Source of the DNA: Rhizopus arrhizus
Taxonomy: Eukaryota; Mucoromycota; Mucoromycetes; Mucorales; Rhizopodaceae
NCBI GenBank assembly: GCA_024220505.1
Contig: JAKZZE010000001.1
Span: 2,604,001-2,668,000, forward strand
Length of the DNA: 64,000 nucleotides
Reading direction: 5' to 3'
The notes beneath the pieces were generated by a model. It was given only the letters and a program-made list of their open reading frames with translations, ran no database searches and was not told the origin of the DNA. Positions 1 through 12,102 of this stretch are shown here, piece by piece. The position numbers and the translations under genes were made by a program. Numbering within the stretch: position 1 is the first letter of the stretch; each line of letters opens with the position of its first letter.

Positions 1-200
1 TCAAGGATTGCATAATCTTGATGACTTCAAGGTTAGGAACTTCAAGTTCAGTGTGCTTGGGAGCATTGTAGTCCTTGGGGGCACAAAGGGCACCATCTAT
101 ACCTTGTGTTAACTATTCCGCATGTACACACTTCTTCTTATTTATTACCCTTGAAAAGAGCTTCGTAAATAACCTTTCTGTTCTGCTTACTGACAAGCAT
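1..200 (-). CDS. RPS10: 40S ribosomal protein eS10, 5' part
   Basis: The minus strand encodes the N-terminus of small-subunit ribosomal protein eS10. Exon 1 (200-149) reads MLVSKQNRKVIYEALFK; a 52-nt GT-AG intron spans 148-97; exon 2 (96-1) continues DGALCAPKDYNAPKH and then VPNLEVIKIMQSL before the window ends. The pattern of ML-start, YE-LFK, APKH-E, PNL-VIK-MQSL is typical of the eS10 winged-helix domain that sits on the 40S head near the mRNA entry. The 3' part lies outside the window. The start is chosen because it gives the short canonical N-terminus and the codon split across the intron rebuilds Asp. Confidence is high for identity. Confidence 0.9.
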
Positions 201-878
201 TATGCTATACTCTATTTTTTTTTTTCTATTAATAAATCTCAAATGTACAAGTTGAACAAGAGGGAAGAAAGTTTGGTTTCGTTGCGATTATTTTTTTATA
301 GTTTTATTCTTCATCCATCAATCCATCCATCCAACCTTCCTCTCTCTTTTCTTCTCTCTCCTGTCAACTTTTTTTTGGGTGAAATTGAACTTACAATACG
401 ATGATGAAAGAGGGGGAGCCTATTGATGTGCCACTTCCTTTACCATTTGATATTTTGCCTGTATTTTTTTTTCTTATTGCCTCGCCTCATCTTGAAACTC
501 AGTGCCCGGACCAAGCAACAGTTCGAAAAATCACGTGACGTGATCCCAGATGAACCTGAAAGGGTACCAGCCAATCAGACATACTGTTGATTTTTTGATT
601 TTAGTCTAAGGAGGGGGGGAGGAAAGAAAAGAGAAGGACCATGCTTCTCCTCATTAAGATCTGCTAAAGATGCTGTTTGTTGACACACTAATTTTACCAC
701 CTGCGATTTTGTAAGGCAAATGGAAAACTATTGAAAAATAATAATGGAAAGAAGTCGTGTTACTTTATTTAAACCACCGAATTTATACAATTGAAACTTT
801 AGACGCAAGAAAAAAGCTATATATTCTTTCCCTCGTGTTTAATAATACTTTTCTTTTCTCTCCTTCACTCTTTTATAA
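201..878. other. Divergent intergenic region, eS10 / histone-fold protein
   Basis: No convincing gene is seen. The region holds pyrimidine tracts upstream of eS10 on the minus strand (T run near 215-226, CT-rich stretch near 330-370), as is common for ribosomal protein promoters, and G-rich and A-rich simple sequence near 610-650. An open frame at 75-404 on the plus strand is antisense to eS10 and low-complexity downstream, so it is not called. Confidence 0.5.
530..545. promoter_or_regulatory. CACGTG E-box overlapping a TGACGT core
   Basis: A CACGTG hexamer at 532-537 runs directly into TGACGTGAT, giving a near-palindromic cluster of an E-box (bHLH type) and an ATF/CRE-like half-site between two divergent genes. 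Such boxes are common in fungal divergent promoters. There is no evidence of use beyond the motif and its position. Confidence 0.3.
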
Positions 879-3227
879 ATGACACTAGGTTTTATTAAAA
901 AAAAGTTAAAGCTCTCACAGTAGTGATACTCATGTTTCTCCTTAAAAAATAGATGAACATTATATTTGTCAAAGGGCAGCTAATGCAATCATCTCCGAGA
1001 TTGGCCCTTTTCGAGTATCCACCGACGCCTTGCAGACCATAAACCAATTTCTTGACGAATTTATAGTTTTATTACTGCGTAGCTCTCTATCCTTGGATTT
1101 ATCAGAGATTAAAGCAACCATATTCAACTTGCTCCCTTCTACATTGGGCAAGAATGCGATTGTAGAAGCCGAACTGGAGGTCAAGACATTTACAGAGACA
1201 GAATCGGTTGATTATGAAGTATATGAACATATGCGAAAAATGGCAAAAGACACATTTCCGGTGGATGAGGCAATTTCCTTATTAAGAGAAAAGTGTTTTG
1301 AGTACTGTACCTTGGCAGATAAGGAAGATCAACTTTATTTACAAAAGTCAATACAAAAGAGAAATAATAATAAAACCATCATCATTTCACCGATCATTGC
1401 TATTTATGTGACAACTATCATGGAACATATTGCAGAGTATCTTTTGACAGCAGTAGCTATGTCAGCAGAACATGAAGAAACAGATTATGTTCGAGTGAAA
1501 GAAGTTTATTTGGCGTTGATTGATGATGTACAATTAGGAAATGTATTTAGTAAAATGAACTTAAAAGAACGAACTGAAGTAAGTTTTTTTCTCTTTTGCT
1601 TTCCTTTTTTTTTTTTTAGAAAGACTTATTTCAACAATAGAAAAGAGCTGGACTTTCAACAAAAACCGCAAGAGCATCTTATTTACCCACTTCAATTCCT
1701 CCCATCAGCAATAATAATAATACACAAAGAAATACGATTCATGAAATAGAAAAACCAATAGATTTAGAAGATTTGGATTTAAATTATTTTGCAGACAAGA
1801 GAAGTTCATCTCCCTTATCACCCCCAGTACGTCCTCATTCAGTTATATCGCATTATTCAAATACAAGTAGAAAGTCAACTTTTCATGTATTTAAAAACAA
1901 TAGAAATTCATTCAGCCAATTCGATGCACCATCGCACTCACCCTCCACATCTATTTATGATCCAGACAATGTACCTTCAATGAACTTTGACGAGTTAGTC
2001 AAATCAGGAGGCACAGTCAAGGTGTCACTGACACCCAACCGATTAAGATCGATCGAAATCAAGGACCAGACCAAGGACGATGCACCCTCTCCTGAACTGA
2101 CTTGGGAAAGGCGGTCCATGTCATCTCCCAGAGTATCAACTCAACTCTCTCGTCGAGCGTCCAACAGGTCAACACCCGAGACACCCAAGACACCCAAGCT
2201 GCTTCCAAAATCACCTGCTTCACCACTCGGTAAAAAGAGTTTTACAATTAATGATCTCAATCGATTTGAAAATCCAAGAGAAGCACCAAAACCACCTACA
2301 ACAATCGAAGTTGCACCTCCTCATAAAAAGCCCCTAACACCACTGTCTGCCATGCCTTCAAAACCTGTAGGGGCAATGACAACGAGTGCGACAGAAACGA
2401 GCATGTCAAGTACCAGCACAGACTCAACCAACAGTACAGCCTCCCTTCCTGACCCTCCTCCTGTGATCCCATCCGATGCATCCAAATCGACAGGGACAAT
2501 CACGGTACAAGAAAGCATTGTGGCGCCCACGACGATAAGAAGAAGTAGTGTTAGCAGCCGAAAGAGCAGAGAAAATTTACGCAAAATGAGATCCACCGAA
2601 CACCCTAATACCCCTGATGCATTCGACATAAATAGTAACAAGCAAATTCAATTTACAGAAGTACAAAAGCGTCCTCCAAAGCCTAGTATCGAACGGCCTT
2701 CGAGCATGGTTGCCAAAAGAGCATCGATGGTGGGTGACAGTAGACGAAGGTCCGTCTATGAAAACTATGCGACCGAGAGACATGGACAGGAAAGAAAAGG
2801 ATCGGTGAGTGTGTCGATCAAGCAGTGGGATGACATCTCGAGATCAGAACCGACCCTATCCATGCCACCAAGACGATCCATGTTTAGACAGATAGAAGAG
2901 ATGCAAGAAAGCCCAGGCGCGGTTTTAGACAAAGTATTGAAATTTGAACGTGCTTCTTCGCTGGACGACGTCGCAAGAGTCTCAAGTTTACCAAGACGTG
3001 AAAGGTTTCTCTACCTTCAGCAGGATCCATCGGCTATTGAGCGAAAATCAACCATTCGTACCACCACACGGCCTCTCAGAGGGATTGATCAAGCCACTCA
3101 AACCGAACCAAAAGAAGATGAGAAAAAGGGCCTGGTGGATGGTGACGAAGAATGGTTTCTTCAAGACGACGAATGGGATGACGAACAAGAAGAAACAGAA
3201 GTAGTGGAATGGCTTCTTGGTGAATGA
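879..3227 (+). CDS. Protein with two histone-fold-like regions and a long Ser/Pro-rich tail
   Basis: Proposed exons are 879-888, 953-1578 and 1641-3227, giving about 740 residues. The second intron (1579-1640) has a clear GTAAGT donor and joins two long frames that are otherwise interrupted. The tiny first exon (MTL, then Asp across the splice, then EHYICQRAANAI) is less certain because its donor is GTTTTA. Residues about 10-85 (AANAI, GPFRVS, LDEFIVLLL, LLPSTLGKNAI) and about 140-200 (ISPIIAIYVTTIMEHIAEYLL followed by YLALIDDVQLG) each look like helix-long helix-helix histone folds. The remaining 500 residues are low-complexity, rich in Ser, Pro, Thr and basic residues with acidic Trp-containing C-terminus (EEWFLQDDEWDDE). 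I recall similar uncharacterised fungal proteins but assign no function. It could bind DNA, or use the pair as a protein-interaction module as in SOS. Confidence 0.7.
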
Positions 3228-3333
3228 AAAAAAAAAATAAAACAATTCAAGCCAATCAAATTGTTCTACATCACTTTTTGAAAGTCATTTTTTATTAATT
3301 TTTCTGCTCTTCTTTTTCTCTCTTGTTTACGTT

Positions 3334-4010
3334 ATGAGTTCCTTATTGTTACCCACTGTCTATCTTGGTGGCTGTATTGCTGCCATGAGTGCCTTTTCTT
3401 ATGTCTATCGTAGAGCTTCAGGTAAAGAAAGAAGGGATGGAATAAAAGGAAATCTAATTGTTTACTAGGTGCTCATGTGGTTGATTCTTGGTTTCCGCTC
3501 AACAAACAGAAAGAAGAATACATTGCTTTATTAAACGCTGAACCTTCAGTCCCTGAGTTTCACTTGAAAGCAGCTCTTTTACGTCGTGCGATGGAAGCAG
3601 TTCGTCGTTTAGTTCAAATTCAACAAGAAAAACCAGCTTTACAACAATTGATGAAGATGGGTAGCATAGGTGATGAACTTTGGCGCGAGTTTAACGCAGC
3701 TGAACAAGAAACAACAGGAGAACTTCAAGAAATTGCCATGGAAGCTAATACATTTAAAGAAAACTGGGGACAAACTATTTTTTCAACGGCTGCACAAATG
3801 TTGGAACACGAAAAGCAAAAGAAATTACAGCAGGAAATGAAGTTGATGTTGGAAAAGGAAGCAGAACTTAAAAAGCGCAAAGAGGAGGAGGCAAAGGAAA
3901 ACGAAGCTAGGGAGCACGAAAGACGTATAAAAGAGTCAAAGAAAGCTGAAGAAGAATTATTAAAAATGGAAGAGCAAGAAAAGAAGGCAGCAACGTCAAA
4001 AAAGAAATAA
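3334..4010 (+). CDS. SEC66: ER translocation subunit Sec66 (Sec71)
   Basis: Two exons (3334-3421 and 3469-4010) separated by a 47-nt intron encode about 209 residues. The N-terminus is one membrane anchor (LLLPTVYLGGCIAAMSAFSYVY). It is followed by the Sec66 domain signature: SWFPLN near residue 35, a VPEFHLKAALLRRAME segment, GSIGDELWREFNAAE, LQEIAMEANTFK and WGQTIFSTAAQM. The C-terminus is a long charged Lys/Glu coiled coil. In yeast Sec66/Sec71 belongs to the Sec62/63 complex that drives post-translational import into the ER, with the soluble domain cytosolic. The length fits the family. The codon split by the intron restores Gly. Transcription is collinear with the upstream gene, about 107 bp away. 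Identification rests on the conserved domain pattern and is confident. Confidence 0.9.
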
Positions 4011-4186
4011 GCTTTTCTACCGCTCCTTTTTTTTTTACGAATAAACCAGTTTTTGTAAAACAGACCAAGTTGTATGTGTGAGTAACGTTGGACTTTATAT
4101 GATTCTCCCTAAATTAAAAATAAGGGAGAGTAAGATATAAATCACTCTTTTTCTTCTCGTTTTGTTTCTTCTTTACTAATCAAACA

Positions 4187-5492
4187 ATGTCAGAACATGT
4201 TCAACTTGAGCTTGGTATTGCTGGACCTGATAAACTTGAAATCATATCAGAATTTATTTCACTGGTGTGTATTTCTGTTCTAGCGACCGCTTTGGGTTCA
4301 AAAACATTTGGTGAAAAGATAAAGGCGCTCAATTATGGCCGGTTTATAGTCATTCTATTGTATACACTATCTTGGGCATTTGCCGTTACTTCTGCTGTTG
4401 TTGTATCAACTAATAATAGTATAGTAATATTAGATGTGAATACAGCCTTTATTTATTTTATTGTTGTAGATAATATGGTATCCTGTACTCTTGGTATGCT
4501 TTCCTGTGATATATTTTATTGTGGTAGTAAAATTGCTATTTATGCATGGTTGATTGAACGTATTCACCTTGTAACTGCTGTAAAAACTCCTCGACTTAAA
4601 ACGCGTCAATATCGACTTCATCTTTTCTTATTATCTCCATACATTATTATTCTTGTATTAATGGTAACCCTAATAGTTATCAATCGTCCTACTTTATTAA
4701 TACTTGCGTGTAGTTGAGCTTTAGAAACATTTACTTGGAATCGGATGGCACTTGTACAATTGGTTTACAACTCATTGCTAGTGTACCTTTACTTGTAAAG
4801 AAAGAAAAAAAAAAGTATAACAGATAATATATGTTTCTTAATTAAACAATAATGTCAAGTATAGGTTTATGATTTTGTAAGGATTCATTATTGGCATAAA
4901 CACAAAGCATATACTGAACATTTCATAGTTTTTAAATTTTTATTTAACCTGGTTATTCATGTCACCACTTATGAATGTAGGAATGACAACACGAGCCAAT
5001 TGGAGAAAGACTAGACTATATAAACTTGCCCGTAGAACATTGGTTGCTTCTATCGTATCACTTTTAATCTCATTCATTAACGTTTTGGTGGTTGTAATCA
5101 CTAAAGGCCATGAAAGAGGACTTGTTTGTTTAACAATGTGTACTGTGGATGTAACAGTGAATGTTGTCACCGTTCACTGGGTAAAAATAATCCGATATTT
5201 GTCATTATGGTTACTAATATAGGAAATCCTAGGTTACTATTAACAAATCTTCCAAAAAAATAAAGATACTACAAAGAATAAAACGGTTTATACGGGAGAT
5301 CGATTATCTGTCGAGTTAACGTTTGATGCTGACGAGCCTGGAAATACCCTCGATACACATGCCAAATTCAATTTTGGTTCACTTCCAGAAATGGACAATA
5401 GACCTCAATCCCATCAAGCGGATGAATGCGATAGCCTCAAATCTGTTCAATATTCTCAAACAAGTGTAAAACCCTTACAGCAACAATATTGA
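4187..5492 (+). pseudogene. Decayed multi-pass membrane protein
   Basis: The first frame (4187-4714) encodes four or five hydrophobic helices with a WLIERIHLV motif at a loop, then hits TGA at 4715. A one-base frame change near 4739 lets the protein continue as ESDGTCTIGLQLIASVPLL up to 4794. A GT-AG intron (4795-4928) leads to a second exon, 4929-5180, with further helices (LARRTLVASIVSLL, FINVLVVVITKGHERG, VDVTVNVVTVHW). A second intron starts at 5181 and has a TACTAAT branch point at 5212. The hydrophilic tail is again out of frame, apparently by one base in the A run near 5253-5259, and ends at 5492. The layout of seven or so helices and a polar tail suggests a receptor- or transporter-like protein of a type I associate with Mucorales, function unknown. 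The TGA plus two frame changes point to a pseudogene, although sequencing indels could explain the frame changes. Confidence 0.6.
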
Positions 5493-8242
5493 TACTGAAT
5501 AAAAATTTTTTTTTCACTCCTTAATATTGTGCAACCATCTAAACAATGTCAATTTTAAGGGTTTTTGAGAAGATACTTTTGGATATTGCTCCTTGTTTAT
5601 TATAATCCTTTATTGTCCTTGACACTTGGTTATTGAAAACAAATAGTACAGTCACTGTGCTCTATTGAATCAGGAGAATATTTGTATTATTGGTGACATA
5701 AACGATGTGTCTGATCTTTGCATACAATTATAGGAATCTGTCAAATAATATGTTTATTGAAGTAACAAGATTTAAACATAAAGTTTGATAGCATTGAAAA
5801 CAAAGGTCTATCTGTTAGAGACCTTTAATTGTATCCGACTTTTTTAAAAAAAGAAAGCTGTTTTAGATATAATTTCTGAAAACAAATACGGATACATGTA
5901 GCGTGAAGATTGATACGAAAGAAGTATTTGTGACAGGTACCCAGGATAAACCCTTTCAATAGACGACACTGTAACAAAGATGGACCCTATTTGGATGAAA
6001 CACAAAACAACCCCGACATGGACCGTTACAATGACCAAAGTTATTTTGATAATCATTGCTAAAGAAATAATAATAGTTGCAGAAATAAGAAAAGTTGAAA
6101 ATAATAATAATAGTACAATTAACTCCACTCACCTCATATCAACAACAACAAAAAATACTTATTTTACTATAAATAAAAAAGAATCTTTTATTTCTTTTAA
6201 AAAAAGACATAACTTTCTTTTATAAAAAGTTCTTGATCTCTTATTTTACCTTTCTTTTATATTATTTTATCAAGACACATCGTATTGATCTTATATATAA
6301 GATCTGGTGGTCACTACTTATATCAAGCTTCTACTTAAATCCCATATTGGATGACAACTTGCAAGCCAATTTTAACCTTAAAATCAAGCTTTACAAGCAA
6401 ACTTTATCTCAACTTAACCCATAAATCTGCAAGACACTCCTTTTGTAACAATACTAAAAACTTCTTTGGAATCTAGCATTTTCAGCATTAATTTTAATTA
6501 TTGTCTCAACTCTATCTGGTATATGCTTTAATTCATTCAACATTTATCCTTCCTTACAATACATGAATAAGTCTCTTGTAGTATAGAGATATGAATGTGG
6601 ATCTTATATCTTGTTGAATTCAATCGAGTGAATACAAAGCAATTCTTTCTTCTTTCTTGCCGAAATAACTTCAAACATTATTACATTAGAAAGTTACAGT
6701 ACATCAATTGAGTCTTGTTATTTTACAATTATTCTCTCTTCATATTAATAATTCATTTGTACTCTGATCATAATGCTCACATACATGTAGTAAGTTTTTT
6801 GCTTATTTCTATGTATAGTTTATAAAGCTTAAGTGGATTTTACGAATTTAATTAAGACAATGACTCTGAATGCTCAAAGACATATTTTAGCTGAGCTCGG
6901 CTGTTCCTGAAAGTGTCCTGCTTTTCTTGAGAGACTCGTTAATTTCGTTTAACAATAAAACTTTAATTTCAAAGGTTCATATAGGTCCCTTGAAGGTAAT
7001 AAAATTGTATTAGTTGTGAGATTATTGCTTTAGGCTAACCCAAAGCTTTACCAGCTGCTTTATAACAGAAATAAACGGTTGAAATCATATAGGTTTTCTT
7101 TTTCCTTTTTCCTAAAGAAGTTGCTGCCATAAAATGGAAGACGCATTCACTGATGGAACATTGTCTTTGGTACTTTTCTTCATTTATTCTATAAATTATG
7201 TATTTTAAAATGATGTAAAATGTAGGATATATAGGGTAGCTACATACTGTAGTTCTTTTATTATAATAAAATTTGATTACTAGCAGTGAGTACGTCTTGG
7301 TTGTCATCAAGTATTTCTAACTTAGTGTCATTTCATTTTGTTCTAAAAGTTCTTTCAAGGTTATCTTGATCCTCTCGTGCGTACACAATCATGGATGAAA
7401 TGAAGTATCAGATTTTGTATTAATTTAGTAAAAATTGGTTACAGCAAATACTATGCAAGTACGTTAATATTTTCCCTTTAGAATATCTGAAATGGACTGA
7501 TAAATGGTTTAGCCAGCAAGGAGCAAAGAAACGGTCAATTTCTAAAGGTTACTCATTCTGAACACTGTAAACTGTTTCACTCTTATGCCAGCATAAAATC
7601 ATTATCCCAGTTTCAGTAATAAATACTGAACATAGTAACTACTACTGCAGTTTATAGACCTAAGCACCTTTGTTTTCTTCTCATTTTTCCTTGTTAATTT
7701 TTGTAATGAACTCGCTTTGTTAAATGATTGAAATTAAACTAATTTATCATGTTAATTTTAAAGAGGACATAAAAGCTGAATGGTCATTTCAAAGGATACA
7801 ATAAATTTTTTCTATAAGAAAGCTGCTAATAAATAAGGAGCTTATCCGTGTGAACTAAAGAGCTGTTTTCTGTATACGATTACAGGAATACTATTAGGAC
7901 CTGTGTGGGAAAGAAATGTGAATATAGCAAAGAGGGTCGTACTCGATTCATGAAATGTTTTATTTGATAACTATGGCAGAAAAGAACTGAGAGCATCATT
8001 CTTTATTGAATTAGTGTAGCAAAATATATATAGTTGATTTACGCTCCAAATTTGTCCTTTCTTTAAAGTTCGAAAGCACACGAAGAGGAGACCTCTAGAT
8101 GCAAATATTTGGTTCATATGTGAGTGTTTAGATGGGTTAAACATGTGATTGTCTCCGTGTTTGACGTTCAAAAAGTATAAATATAAACCGACAATCTGTC
8201 CTTCTTTTTTTTTTCACAATTGTTGGGCTATTTTGATTACCA
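5493..8242. other. Long AT-rich region without a recognisable gene
   Basis: About 2.7 kb with no frame that I can support as a gene. Short frames exist (for example minus 6128-5844, very hydrophobic, 94 residues, and minus 7310-7035) but they are low-complexity, lack splice-supported extensions and match no family I know. An A/T simple-sequence stretch lies near 6085-6230. The distal end (about 8050-8242) should hold the promoter of the esterase, including a T tract just before its start codon. Confidence 0.4.
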
Positions 8243-9726
8243 ATGGAAGAATTAATCAAGCTGTGTAATATTGATGGTTGCTGTGTTGAAAAAACGGCTA
8301 AAAAGCTGGAATATGTCTTGTCAAACCCACCTGCTGCTCCTCCTGTCAATGTTTTCTCATTAGTCAATGTGAATATGATAAATGAGTTATGTGGTACAGC
8401 CTCTTGTTTGCCTCATGTCTTCTTTCGTCTGGTGCATGATGTCTATTCTCACGTGAAAACAAGTCCTAGGAAGCCATCGTGGGATATACGAACGACTATA
8501 ATCATGAGCGTCTCCCAGCAAATTAGGGATAGGACGGCTATGAACAGTCTTTCATTCTATAGGATGATGTCAAATACAGCAAAGTATTTGAACATTATGT
8601 CTGCAGACATCCAACTGGTATCAATCCCAATCAAACAAAGGGAACTTTGTGGTGTACTAAAGAAGATGGATCAAGAAGAAACAGGAAATCGATTATTGGA
8701 AGCAGAATGGGTATCTGCTGTAGAAAACACGCCTTATTCATCAAATCAATATGATAAAGCGAATGAAAAGATTGTGTTGTATCTACATGGTGGAGGCTAT
8801 TGCTTGATGAGTGCTCAAACTCACAGAGGTTTAACGACCAAAATAAGCAAGGTGACGGGTAGAAGGGTTATAGGTAATATCCATTAAAAATCCCCAACAA
8901 GATTTTTTTTACTAATGCTCTGAAATTTCTGTTTAGCTATCAATTACCGTTTGGCACCTGAAGCGAAATTTCCGGGAGGATTTTATGATTCAGTTCAATC
9001 ATTTCTTTATTTGATTGATAAAAATGGAGAATATGGCTTTGATCCAAAGAATATAATGATCATGGGTGATTCAGCAGGTGGCGGATTGTGCTTAGCCTTG
9101 ATGTTATACCTTAGAAATCACGGTTTACCTTTGCCAGAAGGAAGTGTATTATTATCTGTAAGTCAATCAACAATAACAATCGGAGATTCTTTTTTTTGTT
9201 TTTTTCATTACTAATTGCATAAATATAGCCTTGGGTTGATCTGGCTTACTCGTATTCTAGTTGGGACGATAATGCACTTGATGATTATTTACCACCAAAG
9301 CCACAGAAAACAACCAAGTTTCAACCTGTAATGTTTTATTTGGAATCACCCAATTTGGTATACAATCCATATGTTTCTCCTATTTACGCCGATAGCTTTG
9401 ACCACTTGCCACCAATTCTTATTCAATCCGGAGGCTGTGAAGTTTTACGTGACGAAATCAATGAACTAACGGCCAAAATCAAAGGTTCAAAGGGCACTAG
9501 TGTTCGTCACGAAATCTATGAGGTAACATTAAGCAAGAAACCAATTTTTATTGTACATATCAATAAAATATACTCTATATAGGATATGGCACACGCTTTT
9601 CAGGCTTTTCCGTTGGCCAAATCCTCAGAAGCTATTGAGAATATTGGTGTTTGGGCAAGAGAAAGTAAATTGAAGACAGGCAGCTATCACATCCCAAGGG
9701 AAAAGAACGAATTGATCCCGGCTTAA
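8243..9726 (+). CDS. Alpha/beta hydrolase, HSL-type esterase/lipase
   Basis: Four exons (8243-8873, 8937-9157, 9229-9522, 9583-9726) give about 429 residues. All introns are GT-AG and keep frame; the first has an ACTAAT branch point. The core shows the hormone-sensitive-lipase order: oxyanion-hole motif LYLHGGGYC, then AINYRLAPEAKFPGG, nucleophile elbow GDSAGGG (catalytic Ser), the segment PILIQSGGCEVLRDE carrying the likely catalytic Asp, and DMAHAFQAF with the catalytic His. About 170 N-terminal residues precede the core and may form a cap. The family hydrolyses ester bonds of short or medium acyl chains, sterol esters or xenobiotics; the substrate cannot be read from sequence. No signal peptide is evident, so it is probably intracellular. 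The gene is intact. Confidence 0.88.
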
Positions 9727-10151
9727 TAAATGCGTATAGCAAGTTTATCGTTATTTATATATTTTTTTTTTCTTTTTTTTTTTACTCTGTTCTGAAAACC
9801 TATAGTTCATCTTAACTTATTGCTTTGTACTTTTAACTTTACTGATTTTTATTGTATTGGACGTTGGTTAATAGTAACAAAAGCAACTTGCTTTACAATT
9901 TTTGTCATATACACCATCTACAAAGATATTCATTCAGAATCGATCTTTCCTGTCCATCTAAAGTACTTTCAATTACTGTATGAGCCTTTGTCAGACTGAT
10001 CGATTGACTCGCTCTTATTGTAGTTGTGCGCAATGTCATCAGGTCAAGTCCACCAGCTCACAAATGAATCCAATAGGCCAAAAACTCCGTCAGTTGATTT
10101 AGCAACTCATTTTTTTTTCTAATTTTTTCTTCAGTTACCACTGGATCCACT

Positions 10152-11387
10152 ATGGCACCCTCTGACGCTACCTCAGAGTTGGTTGCTAAGCAATCTAGCA
10201 ATGCCAAAGGATTATATCCACATTCAATCAATGCAAAAAACATACCATCATTCCTTCAGACACCTTACAAATACAGCTTATCTTCTAAAAATCTGCAACA
10301 AAAAAGGAAAAAAAGCAAGAGAGGCAACTTCTATCGGTGGAACAACGGCTATCGCTAGAACGCTTATGATGCAAGGTCTATATTTATTCTATAGAACTCC
10401 CATTAAGGTAATTTGAGCAGTAATAATTTTACTCGGTTGGCCCTTTTTAATTTTTCTTATAGCTGTTTCGACCCCTGAGAGTTGATTATCTTGTAATGGC
10501 AAGGGCATTAATGCCGGTAGACGATGTAAATGCCAAAAAGTTTTCATTTAGATACACTTCAATCGGCATGATTTCACATGCGGTGAAAACAAAAGGGGTA
10601 AATATAGACAAGCTCGATAATCGTACAATTATTAAAACCATTGCTTTAGTGGAATTTCATTCCTCGTCACATACTTCCTCCTTTAGTTGCAAACACACTT
10701 ATCGGAACAGTTCTTTATACTACTTATATTGCAACTCTACCGATTTTTCATCCACCTACTGCTTATCAACTGCACAGGCCTTATCCACCTCCTCCGTACA
10801 CCTCAGTCTTTGCAGCAGGTAACTATAATTTAGAGTCTCAGCAAACTGCCTATATTTAATCATATCAACATCTATAGGTTGCCTTGCAGGTGCTGCACAG
10901 TCGATTATCGCCACTCCTCTTGATTCTCTTAAAGTTCGTTTCGAGGTGAATGATTTACTGGAAGGAAAGCATCGTTCAATGTATCAGTTTGCCAAATCGA
11001 CATTTAAAGAGTTGGGAATCGCAAGCGCGTACCGTGGATTCACTTTAACTCTTATGAGGGTAATGTCATAAATATTCTGCTTTACCCCTTATATTGATTT
11101 AATTATTAGGACTCATTATCTTGCGGATTATTTTTTGCAACCTTTGAATGGGTAAAACAACAAGGATATTATTACTTTTTAGACGAAATGTATGGTTTAC
11201 ATGTTGATTCTTCAGATACGATTATGGAATTGGAAATGGGTTGGAATAACATGACAAATGATGAGGATGTCGACACAACACCTATTCGCTCAGCCACTGA
11301 GCGACCACCGATGATATTAGAGCCTTTATTTATTATTCTTGCTGGAGCAGCAGCAGCAGTGGTGAGTTTTTATTGCGAATAAATAAG

Positions 11388-11430
<43 letters not shown>

Positions 11431-11751
11431 GCTAAACATAGAAATCATTAGGCATATCAACTGATTGACCATCCATTATCCAAAATACACAGCATTTTTT
11501 ACATTGAAGAAGGACAATCTGAATTTGCAAACAAGCATAAGCGAGAGTCTGTCAGCAACCTTTATAGAAAAACATTAGATCAATGTATTGCACAGGCTAA
11601 ACTCAATGGAGGAAGCTGGAGAAAGTTTTTATACCAGGAGTTTGGCAACACAGTGCTGAGAGTGGTTCCTGCGACAAGCGTTGGATTTTTAGTCTTTGAA
11701 TTGGTCAAACGAGAGATTGACTTCAAGAGTATTGATTTTGATGCACTGTAA
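10152..11751 (+). CDS. Mitochondrial carrier family (SLC25-like) protein, apparent N-terminal frameshift
   Basis: Exons 10152-10407, 10463-10597, 10650-10818, 10878-11059, 11110-11361 and 11452-11751 encode a carrier-like protein of about 430 residues. Recognisable parts are YRTPIKLFRPLRVDY, WNFIPRHILPPLVAN, the carrier signature ATPLDSLKVRFE (Px[DE]xx[KR] type), AYRGFTLTLMRDSL and a third repeat ending FGNTVLRVVPATSVGF. It resembles a divergent fungal carrier subgroup with long inter-repeat segments; the transported substrate is unknown. The first exon needs a frame change within the A-rich run about 10290-10320: the upstream frame (MAPSDATSELVAKQSSN, PSFLQTPYKYSLSSKN) looks coding, while EATSIGGTTAIAR and everything after it lie in another frame. 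The ATG at 10152 is chosen; an ATG at 10033 with an intron ending at 10135 is an alternative. One intron (11362-11451) contains a 42-nt A tract. Confidence 0.72.
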
Positions 11752-12102
11752 ACTTTTTTTTTTCTGTATGTATGTATTAGTATTGGCTGTATATTGCTTT
11801 CTTTCTTTTTATTAATATTTGTCTTAATCTTTTTTGTAATATAAATGCACTAAATTTTTTACTGTAACAGAAAATGCTTTGTTAAATTGTTCTTTGTAAG
11901 GACTTTAATATCAGATTTAATAACTTAAAAGCTCAATGTCTTTTACAGCATTTGACATTGTAAGGATATTTCTCTTTTTATGGCAAGTGAAATATCATGC
12001 TCGGATGCTTTCCATTTTTGGATGACAAAAAAAGGCAACATTCAATTTGAATGATCGCTGACAGAAAAAAAAATTTTTTTTTTATTCTTTGCTCTTTTCA
12101 CC
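11752..12102. other. Intergenic region upstream of TRM82
   Basis: About 350 bp of AT-rich sequence with T-rich tracts near 11755-11765 and an A/T block near 12063-12083 just ahead of the TRM82 start. No open frame or RNA gene is supported. It probably holds the 3' end of the carrier transcript and the TRM82 promoter. Confidence 0.5.

Noticed and set aside
75..404. Plus-strand open frame of 109 codons
   Set aside because: It is antisense to the eS10 exons and intron, and its rest is pyrimidine-rich simple sequence.
5844..6128. Minus-strand hydrophobic frame of 94 codons
   Set aside because: Low-complexity A/T-rich DNA yields Ile/Val/Leu-rich peptides by chance. No splice extension or family match was seen.
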